Shown in pieces: positions 34,832 to 43,338 of a stretch of 64,000 nucleotides of DNA. This DNA is from Stenotrophomonas maltophilia (lineage in GTDB: Bacteria; Pseudomonadota; Gammaproteobacteria; Xanthomonadales; Xanthomonadaceae): contig DEZI01000005.1 in assembly GCA_002364755.1 (NCBI GenBank), forward strand, positions 1 through 64,000. The letters are read 5' to 3'. Position numbers and translations under genes: made by a program. Below the pieces are notes generated by a model. The model did no database searches and was not told the origin of the DNA. It worked only from the letters and a program-made list of their open reading frames with translations. The first letter of the stretch is position 1. Every line of letters starts with the position of its first letter.

Positions 34832-36733
34832 ATGATCAATATCACCCTTCCCGACGGCAGCCGCCGCGAATTCGAAAATCCCGTCAGCGTCATGGACGTC
34901 GCCCAGTCGATCGGCGCCGGCCTGGCCAAGGCCACCATCGCCGGCGCCGTGGATGGCGTGCTGGTCGATGCCAGCGACGTCATCGACCACGATGCCAGCC
35001 TGCGCATCATCACCGCCAAGGACGAGGAGGGCGTGGAAATCATCCGCCACTCATGCGCCCACCTGGTCGGCCACGCCGTCAAGCAGCTGTATCCGGACGT
35101 GAAGATGGTGATCGGCCCGGTCATCGCCGAGGGCTTCTACTACGACATCTATTCCGAGCGCCCGTTCACGCCGGAAGACATGGCCGCCATCGAGAAGCGC
35201 ATGGGCGAGCTGATCGCCCAGGACTACGACGTCATCAAGAAAGTGACGCCGCGCGCTGAAGTGGTCGAGATCTTCAAGGCCCGTGGCGAGGACTACAAGC
35301 TGCGCCTGATCGAGGACATGTCCGACGACATCCAGGCGATGGGCATGTACTACCACCAGGAATACGTGGACATGTGCCGCGGCCCGCACGTGCCGAACAC
35401 GCGCTTCCTGAAGGCCTTCAAGCTGACCCGCATTTCCGGTGCCTACTGGCGTGGCGATGCGCAGAACGAACAGCTGCAGCGCATCTACGGCACCGCCTGG
35501 GCCGACAAGAAGCAGCTCGAGGCATACATCAAGCGCATCGAAGAAGCCGAAATGCGCGACCACCGCCGCATCGGCAAGCAGCAGGACCTGTTCCACCTGC
35601 AGGAAGAAGCCCCGGGCCTGGTGTTCTGGCACCCCAAGGGCTGGGCGCTGTGGCAGGTGGTCGAGCAGTACATGCGCAAGGTCTACCGCAGCAGCGGCTA
35701 CGGCGAAGTGCGCTGCCCGCAGATCCTGGACGTCAGCCTGTGGAAGAAGTCCGGCCACTGGGACAACTACCAGGACAACATGTTCTTCACCGAATCGGAG
35801 AAGCGCACCTACGCGGTCAAGCCGATGAACTGCCCGGGCCATGTCCAGGTGTTCAACCAGGGCCTGCACAGCTACCGCGACCTGCCGATCCGCTACGGTG
35901 AGTTTGGTTCCTGCCACCGCAACGAGCCGTCCGGCGCGCTGCACGGCATCCTGCGCGTGCGTGGTTTCACCCAGGACGACGGCCATGTGTTCTGCACCGA
36001 GAACCAGATCGAATCGGAAGTGACCGCGTTCCACCAGCAGGCGCTGGCGGTCTACCAGCACTTCGGTTTCGACGAGATCCAGATCAAGATCGCCCTGCGC
36101 CCGGAATCGCGCCTGGGTGATGACGCCACCTGGGACAAGGCCGAAGGCGCGCTGCGCTCGGCGCTGACCGCCTGTGGCGTGGAATGGCAGGAGCTGCCGG
36201 GCGAAGGCGCCTTCTACGGCCCGAAGATCGAGTACCACCTGAAAGACGCGATCGGCCGTACCTGGCAGCTGGGCACCATGCAGGTCGACTTCATGATGCC
36301 GGGCCGCCTGGGCGCCGAGTACGTGGACGAAAACAGCCAGAAGAAGCACCCGGTCATGCTGCACCGTGCCATCGTCGGCTCGATGGAGCGTTTCCTGGGC
36401 ATCCTGATCGAGCACCACGCCGGCCAGTTCCCGGCCTGGCTGGCCCCGACCCAGGTGGTGGTGGCCAACATCACCGACGCCCAGGCTGAATACGTCGCCG
36501 GCGTGACCAAAACCCTTGCGGAGCAAGGCTTCCGCGTCAGCTCCGATTTGCGTAACGAGAAGATCGGTTATAAAATCCGCGAGCATACGTTGCAGCGCGT
36601 GCCCTATCTGCTGGTCATCGGTGACCGCGAGAAGGAAAATGGAGCTGTGGCGGTGCGTACGCGTTCTGGCGAAGACCTTGGCAGCATGAGCCTGCAGGCC
36701 TTCATCGAGCGGCTCCACGCCGAGGGCGCGTAA
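34832..36733 (+). CDS. thrS: Threonyl-tRNA synthetase
   Basis: ThrRS charges tRNA-Thr. The 633-residue product has an N-terminal TGS domain (1-61), the editing domain with the HSCAHLVGHAVKQLYP motif (HxxxH around residue 72), the class II catalytic core with MNCPGHVQVF (zinc cysteine) and RYGEFGSCHRNEPSGALHGILRVRGF, and a C-terminal anticodon-binding domain. It heads the thrS-infC-rpmI-rplT-pheST-ihfA block. Confidence 0.97.
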   Translation: MINITLPDGSRREFENPVSVMDVAQSIGAGLAKATIAGAVDGVLVDASDVIDHDASLRIITAKDEEGVEIIRHSCAHLVGHAVKQLYPDVKMVIGPVIAEGFYYDIYSERPFTPEDMAAIEKRMGELIAQDYDVIKKVTPRAEVVEIFKARGEDYKLRLIEDMSDDIQAMGMYYHQEYVDMCRGPHVPNTRFLKAFKLTRISGAYWRGDAQNEQLQRIYGTAWADKKQLEAYIKRIEEAEMRDHRRIGKQQDLFHLQEEAPGLVFWHPKGWALWQVVEQYMRKVYRSSGYGEVRCPQILDVSLWKKSGHWDNYQDNMFFTESEKRTYAVKPMNCPGHVQVFNQGLHSYRDLPIRYGEFGSCHRNEPSGALHGILRVRGFTQDDGHVFCTENQIESEVTAFHQQALAVYQHFGFDEIQIKIALRPESRLGDDATWDKAEGALRSALTACGVEWQELPGEGAFYGPKIEYHLKDAIGRTWQLGTMQVDFMMPGRLGAEYVDENSQKKHPVMLHRAIVGSMERFLGILIEHHAGQFPAWLAPTQVVVANITDAQAEYVAGVTKTLAEQGFRVSSDLRNEKIGYKIREHTLQRVPYLLVIGDREKENGAVAVRTRSGEDLGSMSLQAFIERLHAEGA

Positions 36734-36741
36734 GCAAAGGT

Positions 36742-36771
36742 CCGGTCCGGGTGAATAAGCGCCCGGACCGG
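36742..36771 (+). other. mRNA hairpin between thrS and infC
   Basis: A perfect 10-bp stem CCGGTCCGGG / CCCGGACCGG with a 10-base loop and no U-run. It is more likely a structural or processing element than a terminator. Confidence 0.6.
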
Positions 36772-36796
36772 TTCGATACCCTTGGGAGAACGTAAT

Positions 36797-37324
36797 ATCA
36801 GCACACCTGACAACAAACAGAACCGCAAGAATCAGGAAATCCGTGTGCCGCGCGTCCGCGTGATCGGCAGTGACGGAGAAATGATCGGCGTGTTGTCGCG
36901 CGACGAAGCGCTGTCCATGGCCGAAGATGAAGGCCTGGACCTGGTTGAAATCCAGCCGCAGGCCGATCCGCCGGTCTGCAAGATCATGGATTTCGGCAAG
37001 TTCAAGTTCGAAGCGCAGAAGAAGGCCAGCGAGGCCAAGAAGAAGACCAAGCAGGTCGAGATCAAGGAAGTGAAGTTCCGTCCGGTCACGGACGAGGGCG
37101 ACTACCAGATCAAGCTGCGCAAGATGCGTGGTTTCCTCGAGGAAGGCGACAAGATCAAGGTCAACATCCGCTTCCGTGGCCGTGAAATGAGCCACCAGGA
37201 ACTGGGTCGCGAGATGGCCAACCGGATCGAGACCGATCTGGGCGAGGACATCGTCATCGAATCCCGTCCGCGCCTGGAAGGGCGTCAGATGGTCATGATG
37301 ATCGCGCCGAAGAAGAAGACCTGA
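36797..37324 (+). CDS. infC: Translation initiation factor IF-3 (ATC start)
   Basis: IF-3 keeps 30S subunits free and checks the start codon. The 175-residue product has the N domain (EIRVPRVRVIGSDGEMIGVL), the lysine-rich linker helix and the C domain (VKFRPVTDEGDYQIKLR; FRGREMSHQELG). There is no in-frame ATG or GTG near the expected start. GGGAGAA at 36784-36790 is well spaced from the in-frame ATC at 36797, which gives the family start (M)STPDNKQN. Non-canonical starts allow IF-3 to repress its own translation. An in-frame TTG at 36782 overlaps the Shine-Dalgarno site and is rejected. Confidence 0.95.
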   Translation: MSTPDNKQNRKNQEIRVPRVRVIGSDGEMIGVLSRDEALSMAEDEGLDLVEIQPQADPPVCKIMDFGKFKFEAQKKASEAKKKTKQVEIKEVKFRPVTDEGDYQIKLRKMRGFLEEGDKIKVNIRFRGREMSHQELGREMANRIETDLGEDIVIESRPRLEGRQMVMMIAPKKKT

Positions 37325-37371
37325 GGCCTGCAGGGCTGCCTTTCGGGGCGCCTGGCTGAACGGTTCGGGGT

Positions 37372-37401
37372 AAAGGGACGCCATTGGCGTCCCTTTGCTT
37401 T
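37372..37401 (+). terminator. Terminator after infC
   Basis: A perfect 11-bp stem AAAGGGACGCC / GGCGTCCCTTT with a 3-base loop, then GCTTTTG. It separates infC from rpmI-rplT. Confidence 0.8.
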
Positions 37402-37433
37402 TGCGGCAGGACGTTTGAGGGTTGCAGGGGCTG

Positions 37434-37460
37434 GTGACAGGGCGGTTTTGCCTGTATCAT
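37434..37460 (+). promoter_or_regulatory. Candidate rpmI-rplT promoter
   Basis: GTGACA and TATCAT are 15 bases apart, just below the infC terminator. A leader of about 110 bases precedes rpmI, where L20-mediated autoregulation is known in other bacteria. The short spacer makes this tentative. Confidence 0.35.
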
Positions 37461-37577
37461 GCCCGGCTCGACCCACCCAGGACGGGTCGTACGCCGATCA
37501 TGGCAGGACGGAAAGAGTGGCCCAGGCCACCGCCAGATCAGTCAGAAACCAGGGTCACCCCCATCAAGGACATTGCA

Positions 37578-37775
37578 ATGCCCAAGATCAAGACCAACCG
37601 GGCAGCGGCCAAGCGTTTCCGCAAGACCGCCTCGGGCAAGTACAAGTGCGGCCATGCCAACCGTAGCCACATCCTCACGAAGAAAGCGACCAAGCGTAAG
37701 CGTAATCTGCGTCAGACGGGCCATGTCCGTGCAGAAGACGCAGGCCGTCTGGACCGCATGCTCCCTTACCTCTGA
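37578..37775 (+). CDS. rpmI: 50S ribosomal protein L35
   Basis: The 65-residue basic protein of the large subunit starts MPKIKTNRAAAKRFRKTASG, the family hallmark. The ATG at 37578 sits 11 bases after AAGGA. The longer frame upstream is leader sequence. Confidence 0.97.
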   Translation: MPKIKTNRAAAKRFRKTASGKYKCGHANRSHILTKKATKRKRNLRQTGHVRAEDAGRLDRMLPYL

Positions 37776-37786
37776 GGAACTGAAAA

Positions 37787-38146
37787 ATGGCACGAGTTAA
37801 GCGTGGCGTACAGGCGCGTCGCCGCCACAAGAAAATCCTTGATCTGGCGAAGGGCTACTACAATGCCCGTCGCAAGGTCTTCCGCGTCGCCAAGCAGGCG
37901 GTCATCAAGGCACAGCAGTACGCCTACATCGGCCGTAAGCAGAAGAAGCGCAACTTCCGTTCGCTGTGGATCACCCGTATCAATGCGGCTGCCCGCATCA
38001 ACGGCCTGAGCTACAGCCGCTTCATGAACGGCCTGCTGAAGGCCGGCATCACCCTGGACCGTAAGGTCCTGGCTGATATCGCCGTGCACGACGCAGCCGG
38101 TTTTGCTGCACTGGCCGAAAAGGCCAAGGGCGCACTGGCGGCATAA
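37787..38146 (+). CDS. rplT: 50S ribosomal protein L20
   Basis: L20 nucleates 50S assembly on 23S rRNA and can autoregulate its operon. The 119-residue product has MARVKRGVQARRRHKKILDLAKGYYNARRK-type family sequence from the start and the typical WITRINAAAR motif. It begins 11 bases after rpmI. Confidence 0.97.
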   Translation: MARVKRGVQARRRHKKILDLAKGYYNARRKVFRVAKQAVIKAQQYAYIGRKQKKRNFRSLWITRINAAARINGLSYSRFMNGLLKAGITLDRKVLADIAVHDAAGFAALAEKAKGALAA

Positions 38147-38201
38147 GTCCTTCCCGATGCCGTTGCCGTTCAACGGGAACGGTGTCTGGTAAAGGCAATG
38201 C

Positions 38202-38237
38202 ATGGGGAAGGGCGCAAGTCCTTCCCCATTCTTTTTT
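38202..38237 (+). terminator. Attenuator terminator between rplT and pheS
   Basis: A perfect 10-bp stem ATGGGGAAGG / CCTTCCCCAT with an 8-base loop, then TTCTTTTTT. CCTTCCC at 38149-38155, just after the rplT stop, duplicates the right arm and can pair with the left arm instead. That alternative would block the terminator. A short ORF of 11 codons (38157-38192) with one Phe codon lies between. Confidence 0.75.
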
Positions 38238-38342
38238 GGGTCCCGGCAACGCCGCAGGCGCGCGGTGCGGGGACCGGCGGTGGCGACAGGGGTCGGCCCT
38301 TCGCGCATCGCGATGGCAGACCGACTGGAGTTCCGGCCCCCC

Positions 38343-39338
38343 ATGAGCGACATCCAATCCCTCACCACCCAGGCGCTGGCCGATGTGGCCGCCGCACAGA
38401 GCCCCGACACGCTGGAACAGCTGCGCGTGGCCCTGCTCGGCAAGAGCGGCAGCATCACCGCCCAGCTCAAGCAGCTCGGCACCCTGCCGGCTGACGAGCG
38501 CAAGGCCGCCGGTGAAGCCTTCAACCAGGCCCGTGACGCGCTGTCCAGCGCGCTGGGCGAACGCAAGGCCGTGCTGGAAAACGCCGCACTGGATGCGCGA
38601 CTGGCCGCCGAAGCGATCGACATCACCCTGCCGGGCCGCGACTCCGATCGCGCCGGCCTGCACCCGATCACCCGCACCCTGGAACGCATCACCGGCATCT
38701 TCGGCCGGCTGGGCTACGAGCTGTCCGAGGGTCCGGAAATCGAAGACGACTGGCACAACTTCGAGGCGCTGAACTTCCCGCCGCACCACCCGGCGCGCGC
38801 CATGCACGACACCTTCTACTTCGGCGATGGCCGCCTGCTGCGCACGCATACCTCCGGCGTGCAGGTGCGCTACATGGGCGAGCACCAGCCGCCGCTGCGC
38901 ATGATCGCCGCCGGCAAGGTGTACCGCAGCGACAGCGACCAGACCCATTCGCCAATGTTCCACCAGGTCGAAGGCCTGCTGGTGGATGAGCACTCCACCT
39001 TTGCTGACCTGAAGGGCACGCTGGCCGAGTTCGTGCGCGCGTTCTTCGAGCGCGATTTCGAAATGCGCTTCCGTCCCAGCTACTTCCCGTTCGTTGAACC
39101 GGGCGCGGAAGTGGACATCGCCTGGCAGCAGCCCGATGGCAGCACCCGCTGGCTGGAAGTGCTGGGCTGCGGCATGGTCCACCCGAACGTGCTGCGCAAC
39201 GTCGGCATCGATCCAGAGCGCTACACCGGCTTCGCGTTCGGCCTGGGCGTGGAGCGCTTTGCGATGCTGCGCTACGGCGTCAACGACCTGCGCGCGTTCT
39301 TCGAGAACGACGTGCGGTTCCTGAAACAGTTCGCGTAA
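38343..39338 (+). CDS. pheS: Phenylalanyl-tRNA synthetase alpha subunit
   Basis: PheS is the catalytic class II subunit of PheRS (alpha2-beta2). The 331-residue product has an N-terminal coiled-coil arm for tRNA, then motif 2 (DTFYFGDGRLLRTHTSGVQVRYM region) and motif 3 (GFAFGLGVERFAMLRYG). ATG 38343 gives MSDIQSLTTQALADV. The frame continues upstream through the attenuator, which is not coding. Confidence 0.96.
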   Translation: MSDIQSLTTQALADVAAAQSPDTLEQLRVALLGKSGSITAQLKQLGTLPADERKAAGEAFNQARDALSSALGERKAVLENAALDARLAAEAIDITLPGRDSDRAGLHPITRTLERITGIFGRLGYELSEGPEIEDDWHNFEALNFPPHHPARAMHDTFYFGDGRLLRTHTSGVQVRYMGEHQPPLRMIAAGKVYRSDSDQTHSPMFHQVEGLLVDEHSTFADLKGTLAEFVRAFFERDFEMRFRPSYFPFVEPGAEVDIAWQQPDGSTRWLEVLGCGMVHPNVLRNVGIDPERYTGFAFGLGVERFAMLRYGVNDLRAFFENDVRFLKQFA

Positions 39339-39349
39339 GCCGCAACCAT

Positions 39350-39372
39350 GTAGAGCCGAGCCCTGCTCGGCT
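39350..39372. repeat. SMAG-type GTAG hairpin
   Basis: GTAG followed by AGCCGAGC-CCT-GCTCGGCT, between pheS and pheT, inside the operon. Confidence 0.75.
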
Positions 39373-39425
39373 GCTCCTAAATTCGCAGGCCCAGGCGCAT
39401 GCGCCGGGCCCACCAGGGTGACACC

Positions 39426-41855
39426 ATGAAATTCTCCGAAAACTGGCTGCGCAGCCACGTCCCGACCTCCGCCTCGCGCGATGAACTGAGCGCGGTGCTG
39501 ACCGCCATCGGTCTGGAAGTGGAAGAAGTGACCGCGCTCGGCAACGGCCTGCAGCACGTGGTCGTGGCACGCATCGTTGAAGCCGTGCGCCACCCCGAAG
39601 CCGACCGCCTGCAGGTGTGCAAGGTCGACGCAGGGCAGGGCGAACTGCTGCAGATCGTCTGCGGTGCGCCGAACGCGCGCCCGGGTCTGGTTGCACCACT
39701 GGCCATGGTCGGCGCGCAGATCGGCGCCCTGGCGATCAAGCCGGCCAAGCTGCGCGGCGTCGAATCCAACGGCATGCTGTGCTCGGCCAAGGAGCTGGGC
39801 CTGGACACCGATGCCTCGGGCCTGCTGGAACTGCCTGATGACGCGCCGGTCGGCCAGACCCTGGTCGAGTACCTGGGCCTGCCGGACGCCAGCATCGAGA
39901 TCAAGCTGACCCCCAACCGCGCCGACTGCTTCAGCGTGCGTGGCATCGCCTACGACGTGGCCGCGGCCACCCGCAGCGAAGTACTGGATTTCGCCGCCGA
40001 CGCCATTGCCGCGGTCGGCAGCCGTGAGCTGTCCATCCAGCTTGACGCCGGCGCCGAAGCGCCGCGTTACCTGGGCCGCGTCATCGAAGGCATCAACGCC
40101 GCCGCAAGGACGCCGCTGTGGATGGCCGAGCGCCTGCGCCGCAGCGGCGTGCGTCCGGTCTCGCTGCTGGTCGACATCACCCAGTACGTGATGCTGGAAC
40201 TGGGCCAGCCGATGCACGCCTACGACCTCGGCACCCTGCAGGGCAGCATCGGCGTGCGTCGTTCGCGCGCCGGCGAAGCCATCAAGCTGCTGGACGGACG
40301 CGATGCGGTGCTGGACGAGAGCTTCCTGGTGGTCACCGACGCCGACCGTGCGGTCGGCCTGGCCGGCCTGATGGGCGGCTTCGACACCCGCGTCACCGAC
40401 GACACCACCGCCGTGTTCCTGGAGGCCGCGCACTTCGCGCCGGCCGCCATCATGGGTCGTGGCCGCAAGCTGGGCCTGCACACCGATGCCGGCCATCGCT
40501 TCGAGCGTGGCGTCGACCCGGCGCTGCCGCGCACCGCCATCGAATACGCCACCCGCCTGGTGCTGGACCTGGCCGGCGGTACCCCGGCACCGGTCACCGA
40601 GGCGCGCGCCGCGCAGGACAGCGCAAGTGCCGCGGGAGGCAGGATGCCGGGAGCGGCCGAGGCTGATCTGCTGCAGGCAGCGACGATCACCCTGCGCCGT
40701 GCCCGCATCACCCGCGTGCTGGGCATCACCATTGAGGACGCCGAAGTCGAGCGCATCCTGCGCGCGCTGGGCATGGGCGTGAGCGCGGCCGGCGAAGGCT
40801 GGCAGGTGACCGCACCGAGCCGCCGCTTCGACATCGCCATCGAAGAAGACCTGATCGAGGAACTGGCCCGCATCCACGGCTACGAGCAGATTCCGACCAC
40901 CCTGCCGGGTGGTGCGGCGCGCGTGGCGATGCCGACCGAGACCCAGCTGGACGTGCTCAGCGTGCGTCGCCAGCTGGTCGCCCGCGACCTGCAGGAAACC
41001 CTGAACTTCGCCTTCGTCGACGATGCATTGCTGACCCAGTGGCAGCTGCGCGACAACCTGGTGCCGCTGGCCAACCCGCTGTCGGCCGAGCTGGCGGTGA
41101 TGCGCCCGTCGCTGTTGCCGGGCCTGGTCGCCACCCTGGGCCGCAATGCCGCCCGCCAGCTGGGTCGCGTGCGCCTGTTCGAGGTCGGCCGGGTGTTCGC
41201 CCAGCAGGCGGGCGAAGGCCAGCCGGCACCGCTGGAAACCCCGCGCGTGGCCGCCGCCGTCTGTGGCGATGCGCAGGCCGTGCAGTGGGGCCTGCCGACC
41301 CGCAAGGTCGACTTCCACGACCTGAAGGGCGACCTGGAATCGCTGGCCGCCGCCAGCGGTGCCGTCCTCGAATTCCGCCCCTCGACCCGCGCCTTCGGCC
41401 ACCCGGCCCGCTCGGCCGAGGTGTACCGCGATGGCGTGGTGATCGGCTGGATCGGCCAGATCCACCCGCGCCTGGCCAAGGCCATGGACATCGATGCCGA
41501 CGTCTATGCCTTCGAGCTGGACCTGGAGGCGCTGTCGGCCCGTGCGCTGCCGCGTGCCGGCGAGCTGTCGCGCTTCCCGGCCGTGCGCCGCGACCTCGCG
41601 TTCCTGGTGCCTGAACAGGTGGCCTGGAGCGACCTGGCCGCGACCATGCGCCAGGCTGCCGGTCCGCTGCTGCGCGAGCTGAACCTGTTCGACCGATACG
41701 TCGGCCAGGGGGTCGAGCCGGGATTCAAGAGTCTCGCTATGGGCTTGATTTTGCAGGACAAGTCGCGCACTCTGACGGACCGCGACGTGGAAGCGGTGGT
41801 GGCCGAGGCGGTCACTGCGATCGAGCGTGAACACCACGCACGGATCCGCGGCTGA
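39426..41855 (+). CDS. pheT: Phenylalanyl-tRNA synthetase beta subunit
   Basis: PheT carries tRNA-binding and editing functions of PheRS. The 809-residue product has an N-terminal EMAP/tRNA-binding domain (40-150), B3/B4 editing core (about 210-380), B5 domain and a C-terminal FDX-ACB anticodon-binding domain ending RDVEAVVAEAVTAIEREH. A polar Ala/Gly-rich insertion of about 15 residues occurs near residue 400. ATG 39426 matches the family start MKFSENWLRSHV. Confidence 0.96.
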   Translation: MKFSENWLRSHVPTSASRDELSAVLTAIGLEVEEVTALGNGLQHVVVARIVEAVRHPEADRLQVCKVDAGQGELLQIVCGAPNARPGLVAPLAMVGAQIGALAIKPAKLRGVESNGMLCSAKELGLDTDASGLLELPDDAPVGQTLVEYLGLPDASIEIKLTPNRADCFSVRGIAYDVAAATRSEVLDFAADAIAAVGSRELSIQLDAGAEAPRYLGRVIEGINAAARTPLWMAERLRRSGVRPVSLLVDITQYVMLELGQPMHAYDLGTLQGSIGVRRSRAGEAIKLLDGRDAVLDESFLVVTDADRAVGLAGLMGGFDTRVTDDTTAVFLEAAHFAPAAIMGRGRKLGLHTDAGHRFERGVDPALPRTAIEYATRLVLDLAGGTPAPVTEARAAQDSASAAGGRMPGAAEADLLQAATITLRRARITRVLGITIEDAEVERILRALGMGVSAAGEGWQVTAPSRRFDIAIEEDLIEELARIHGYEQIPTTLPGGAARVAMPTETQLDVLSVRRQLVARDLQETLNFAFVDDALLTQWQLRDNLVPLANPLSAELAVMRPSLLPGLVATLGRNAARQLGRVRLFEVGRVFAQQAGEGQPAPLETPRVAAAVCGDAQAVQWGLPTRKVDFHDLKGDLESLAAASGAVLEFRPSTRAFGHPARSAEVYRDGVVIGWIGQIHPRLAKAMDIDADVYAFELDLEALSARALPRAGELSRFPAVRRDLAFLVPEQVAWSDLAATMRQAAGPLLRELNLFDRYVGQGVEPGFKSLAMGLILQDKSRTLTDRDVEAVVAEAVTAIEREHHARIRG

Positions 41856-41882
41856 GCGGGAAGCACTCAGGGGTAGCAGGCA

Positions 41883-42182
41883 ATGGCATTGACCAAGGCG
41901 GAGATGGCGGAAAAGCTGTTCGACGAAGTCGGTCTGAACAAGCGGGAAGCCAAGGAATTCGTCGACGCGTTCTTCGATGTGCTGCGTGAAGCGTTGGAAC
42001 AGGGACGTCAGGTGAAGCTGTCCGGCTTCGGTAATTTCGATCTGCGGCGCAAGAACCAGCGCCCGGGTCGCAACCCCAAGACCGGCGAGGAAATTCCGAT
42101 TTCCGCCCGTACGGTGGTCACCTTCCGTCCGGGCCAGAAGCTCAAGGAGAGGGTGGAAGCTTATGCTGGATCCGGGCAGTAA
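41883..42182 (+). CDS. ihfA: Integration host factor alpha subunit
   Basis: IHF alpha is a DNA-bending protein that works as a heterodimer with IhfB. The 99-residue product has the HU/IHF fold, starting MALTKAEMAEKLFDEVGLNKREAK, with the DNA-intercalating RPGRNPKTGEEI arm (Pro at the tip). It follows pheT as in E. coli and overlaps the MerR-type gene by 20 bases. Confidence 0.96.
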   Translation: MALTKAEMAEKLFDEVGLNKREAKEFVDAFFDVLREALEQGRQVKLSGFGNFDLRRKNQRPGRNPKTGEEIPISARTVVTFRPGQKLKERVEAYAGSGQ

Positions 42183-42519
42183 CCGCGAACTACCGCCGAT
42201 CCCGGCCAAGCGCTACTTCACCATTGGTGAAGTAAGCGAGCTGTGCGACGTCAAGCCGCACGTGCTGCGCTACTGGGAAACCGAATTTCCCAGCCTTGAG
42301 CCGGCCAAGCGCCGTGGCAACCGTCGCTATTACCAGCGTCATGACGTGCTGATGGTGCGGCAGATCCGCAGCCTGCTGTACGAACAGGGTTACACCATCG
42401 GTGGCGCACGCCTGCGCCTGGAGGGTCCGGATGCGCGCGAGGAATCCGCGTTGAGCAACCAGATCATCAAGCAGGTGCGCATGGAGCTGGAGGAAGTGCT
42501 GCATTTGCTTCGCCGGTGA
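42163..42519 (+). CDS. MerR-family transcriptional regulator
   Basis: The 118-residue protein has a MerR winged helix-turn-helix at residues 17-85 (KRYFTIGEVSELCDVKPHVLRYWETEFPS; RRGNRRYYQRHDVLMVRQI) and a short C-terminal coiled coil. There is no effector domain and no metal-binding cysteine pattern. This ihfA-merR pair is widespread in proteobacteria; the targets are unknown. Confidence 0.9.
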   Translation: MLDPGSNRELPPIPAKRYFTIGEVSELCDVKPHVLRYWETEFPSLEPAKRRGNRRYYQRHDVLMVRQIRSLLYEQGYTIGGARLRLEGPDAREESALSNQIIKQVRMELEEVLHLLRR

Positions 42520-42587
42520 TCCAAAACCCAGCGTAATCCGCTATACTTCACGGCCCGCCGCACTGGCGGGTACATCGCAGCATCAGT

Positions 42588-42664
42588 CGGGGCGTAGCGC
42601 AGCCTGGTAGCGCATCTGCCTGGGGGGCAGAGGGTCGTCGGTTCGAATCCGGCCGTCCCGACCA
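42588..42664 (+). tRNA. tRNA-Pro (anticodon GGG)
   Basis: A 77-base tRNA. The acceptor CGGGGCG pairs with CGTCCCG, the anticodon loop CTGGGGG reads GGG, and CCA is encoded. It follows the MerR-type gene by 68 bases. Confidence 0.96.
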
Positions 42665-42678
42665 CTGTGATGAAACGG

Positions 42679-42709
42679 AAAGCCTGCGCAGCGATGCGTG
42701 GGCTTTTTT
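42679..42709 (+). terminator. Terminator after tRNA-Pro
   Basis: An 11-bp stem with two G-T pairs (AAGCCTGCGCA / TGCGTGGGCTT) and a GCGA loop is followed by TTTTGTTG. Confidence 0.88.
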
Positions 42710-42716
42710 GTTGTCT

Positions 42717-42769
42717 GTAGCGTCGAGCTTGCTCGACTGATCTTCGAGACAGTCGAGCAAGCTCGACTC
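42717..42769. repeat. SMAG dimer
   Basis: GTAGCGTCGAGCTTGCTCGAC and a second GTCGAGCAAGCTCGAC lie 14 bases apart. The two hairpins share stem sequence, which fits a tandem SMAG pair. From 42770 to the next start at 42974 I see nothing else beyond a TATCAT box at 42831. Confidence 0.75.
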
Positions 42770-42973
42770 TCCTGGTCATGCACGATACCGGGCGTTCAGG
42801 CCCGCAGCCCATGCAGCCGGGGAGTTCCCTTATCATCAGCGGACATCCGATCGCATCGGTTTTCTTCCAGTACCCACCGTCGCGCCAGCAGGCGGAGCGC
42901 CGGCTCCGGCCACCGGCGGCAACGGCGCGCGTGCCGGACGATGCGTGGACCACGACGACCACAGGGGGTTGCG

Positions 42974-43333
42974 TTGATCAGCAGTATCGTCATTCATCGC
43001 TCGGCTGGCGCAGGCACGGCCGGCGTCCATGTCCTGGATACCACGTTCAAGGACAAGCGCGTCTTTGTGTCCTGGGGCCTGCGCGGCGAGGACCTCAGCC
43101 GTGAAGCCGAACCGGCCGAAACCGTTGCCGCGCGCCAGGCGCTGCAGCGCGAATCGCGGCAGGTCGAAGGGCCTCGCAGCACCGAAGTCTTCATTGCCAA
43201 CCAGGCAGCCACGGCCATCAGCGTGTACCGCATGCTGAGCGAAGCACGCAGCGGCGACGCCGTGTTCTTCCTGTGCGATTCGCCTGCAGTGGTCGAGTGG
43301 CTGGTGACCGCGCTGGAAATACGCGAAGGCTGA
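42974..43333 (+). CDS. Hypothetical protein
   Basis: I do not recognise this 119-residue protein. It starts (M)ISSIVIHRSAGAGTAGVHVLD and appears soluble, with alternating beta and alpha segments, no signal peptide and no cysteine motif apart from C106-region. TTG at 42974 follows AGGGGG. An in-frame ATG at 42941 without a Shine-Dalgarno site would add 11 residues. It is convergent with the racemase gene. Confidence 0.6.
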   Translation: MISSIVIHRSAGAGTAGVHVLDTTFKDKRVFVSWGLRGEDLSREAEPAETVAARQALQRESRQVEGPRSTEVFIANQAATAISVYRMLSEARSGDAVFFLCDSPAVVEWLVTALEIREG

Positions 43334-43338
43334 AATGC

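Noticed and set aside
38157..38192. MPLPFNGNGVW as a Phe leader peptide for pheS
   Set aside because: Only one Phe codon is present and no Shine-Dalgarno site precedes it, so I do not list it as a gene. It is mentioned only within the attenuator proposal.
38049..42209. 1386-residue open frame on the minus strand
   Set aside because: It is antisense to pheS, pheT and ihfA, includes an attenuator and a repeat, and its composition matches an antisense shadow.
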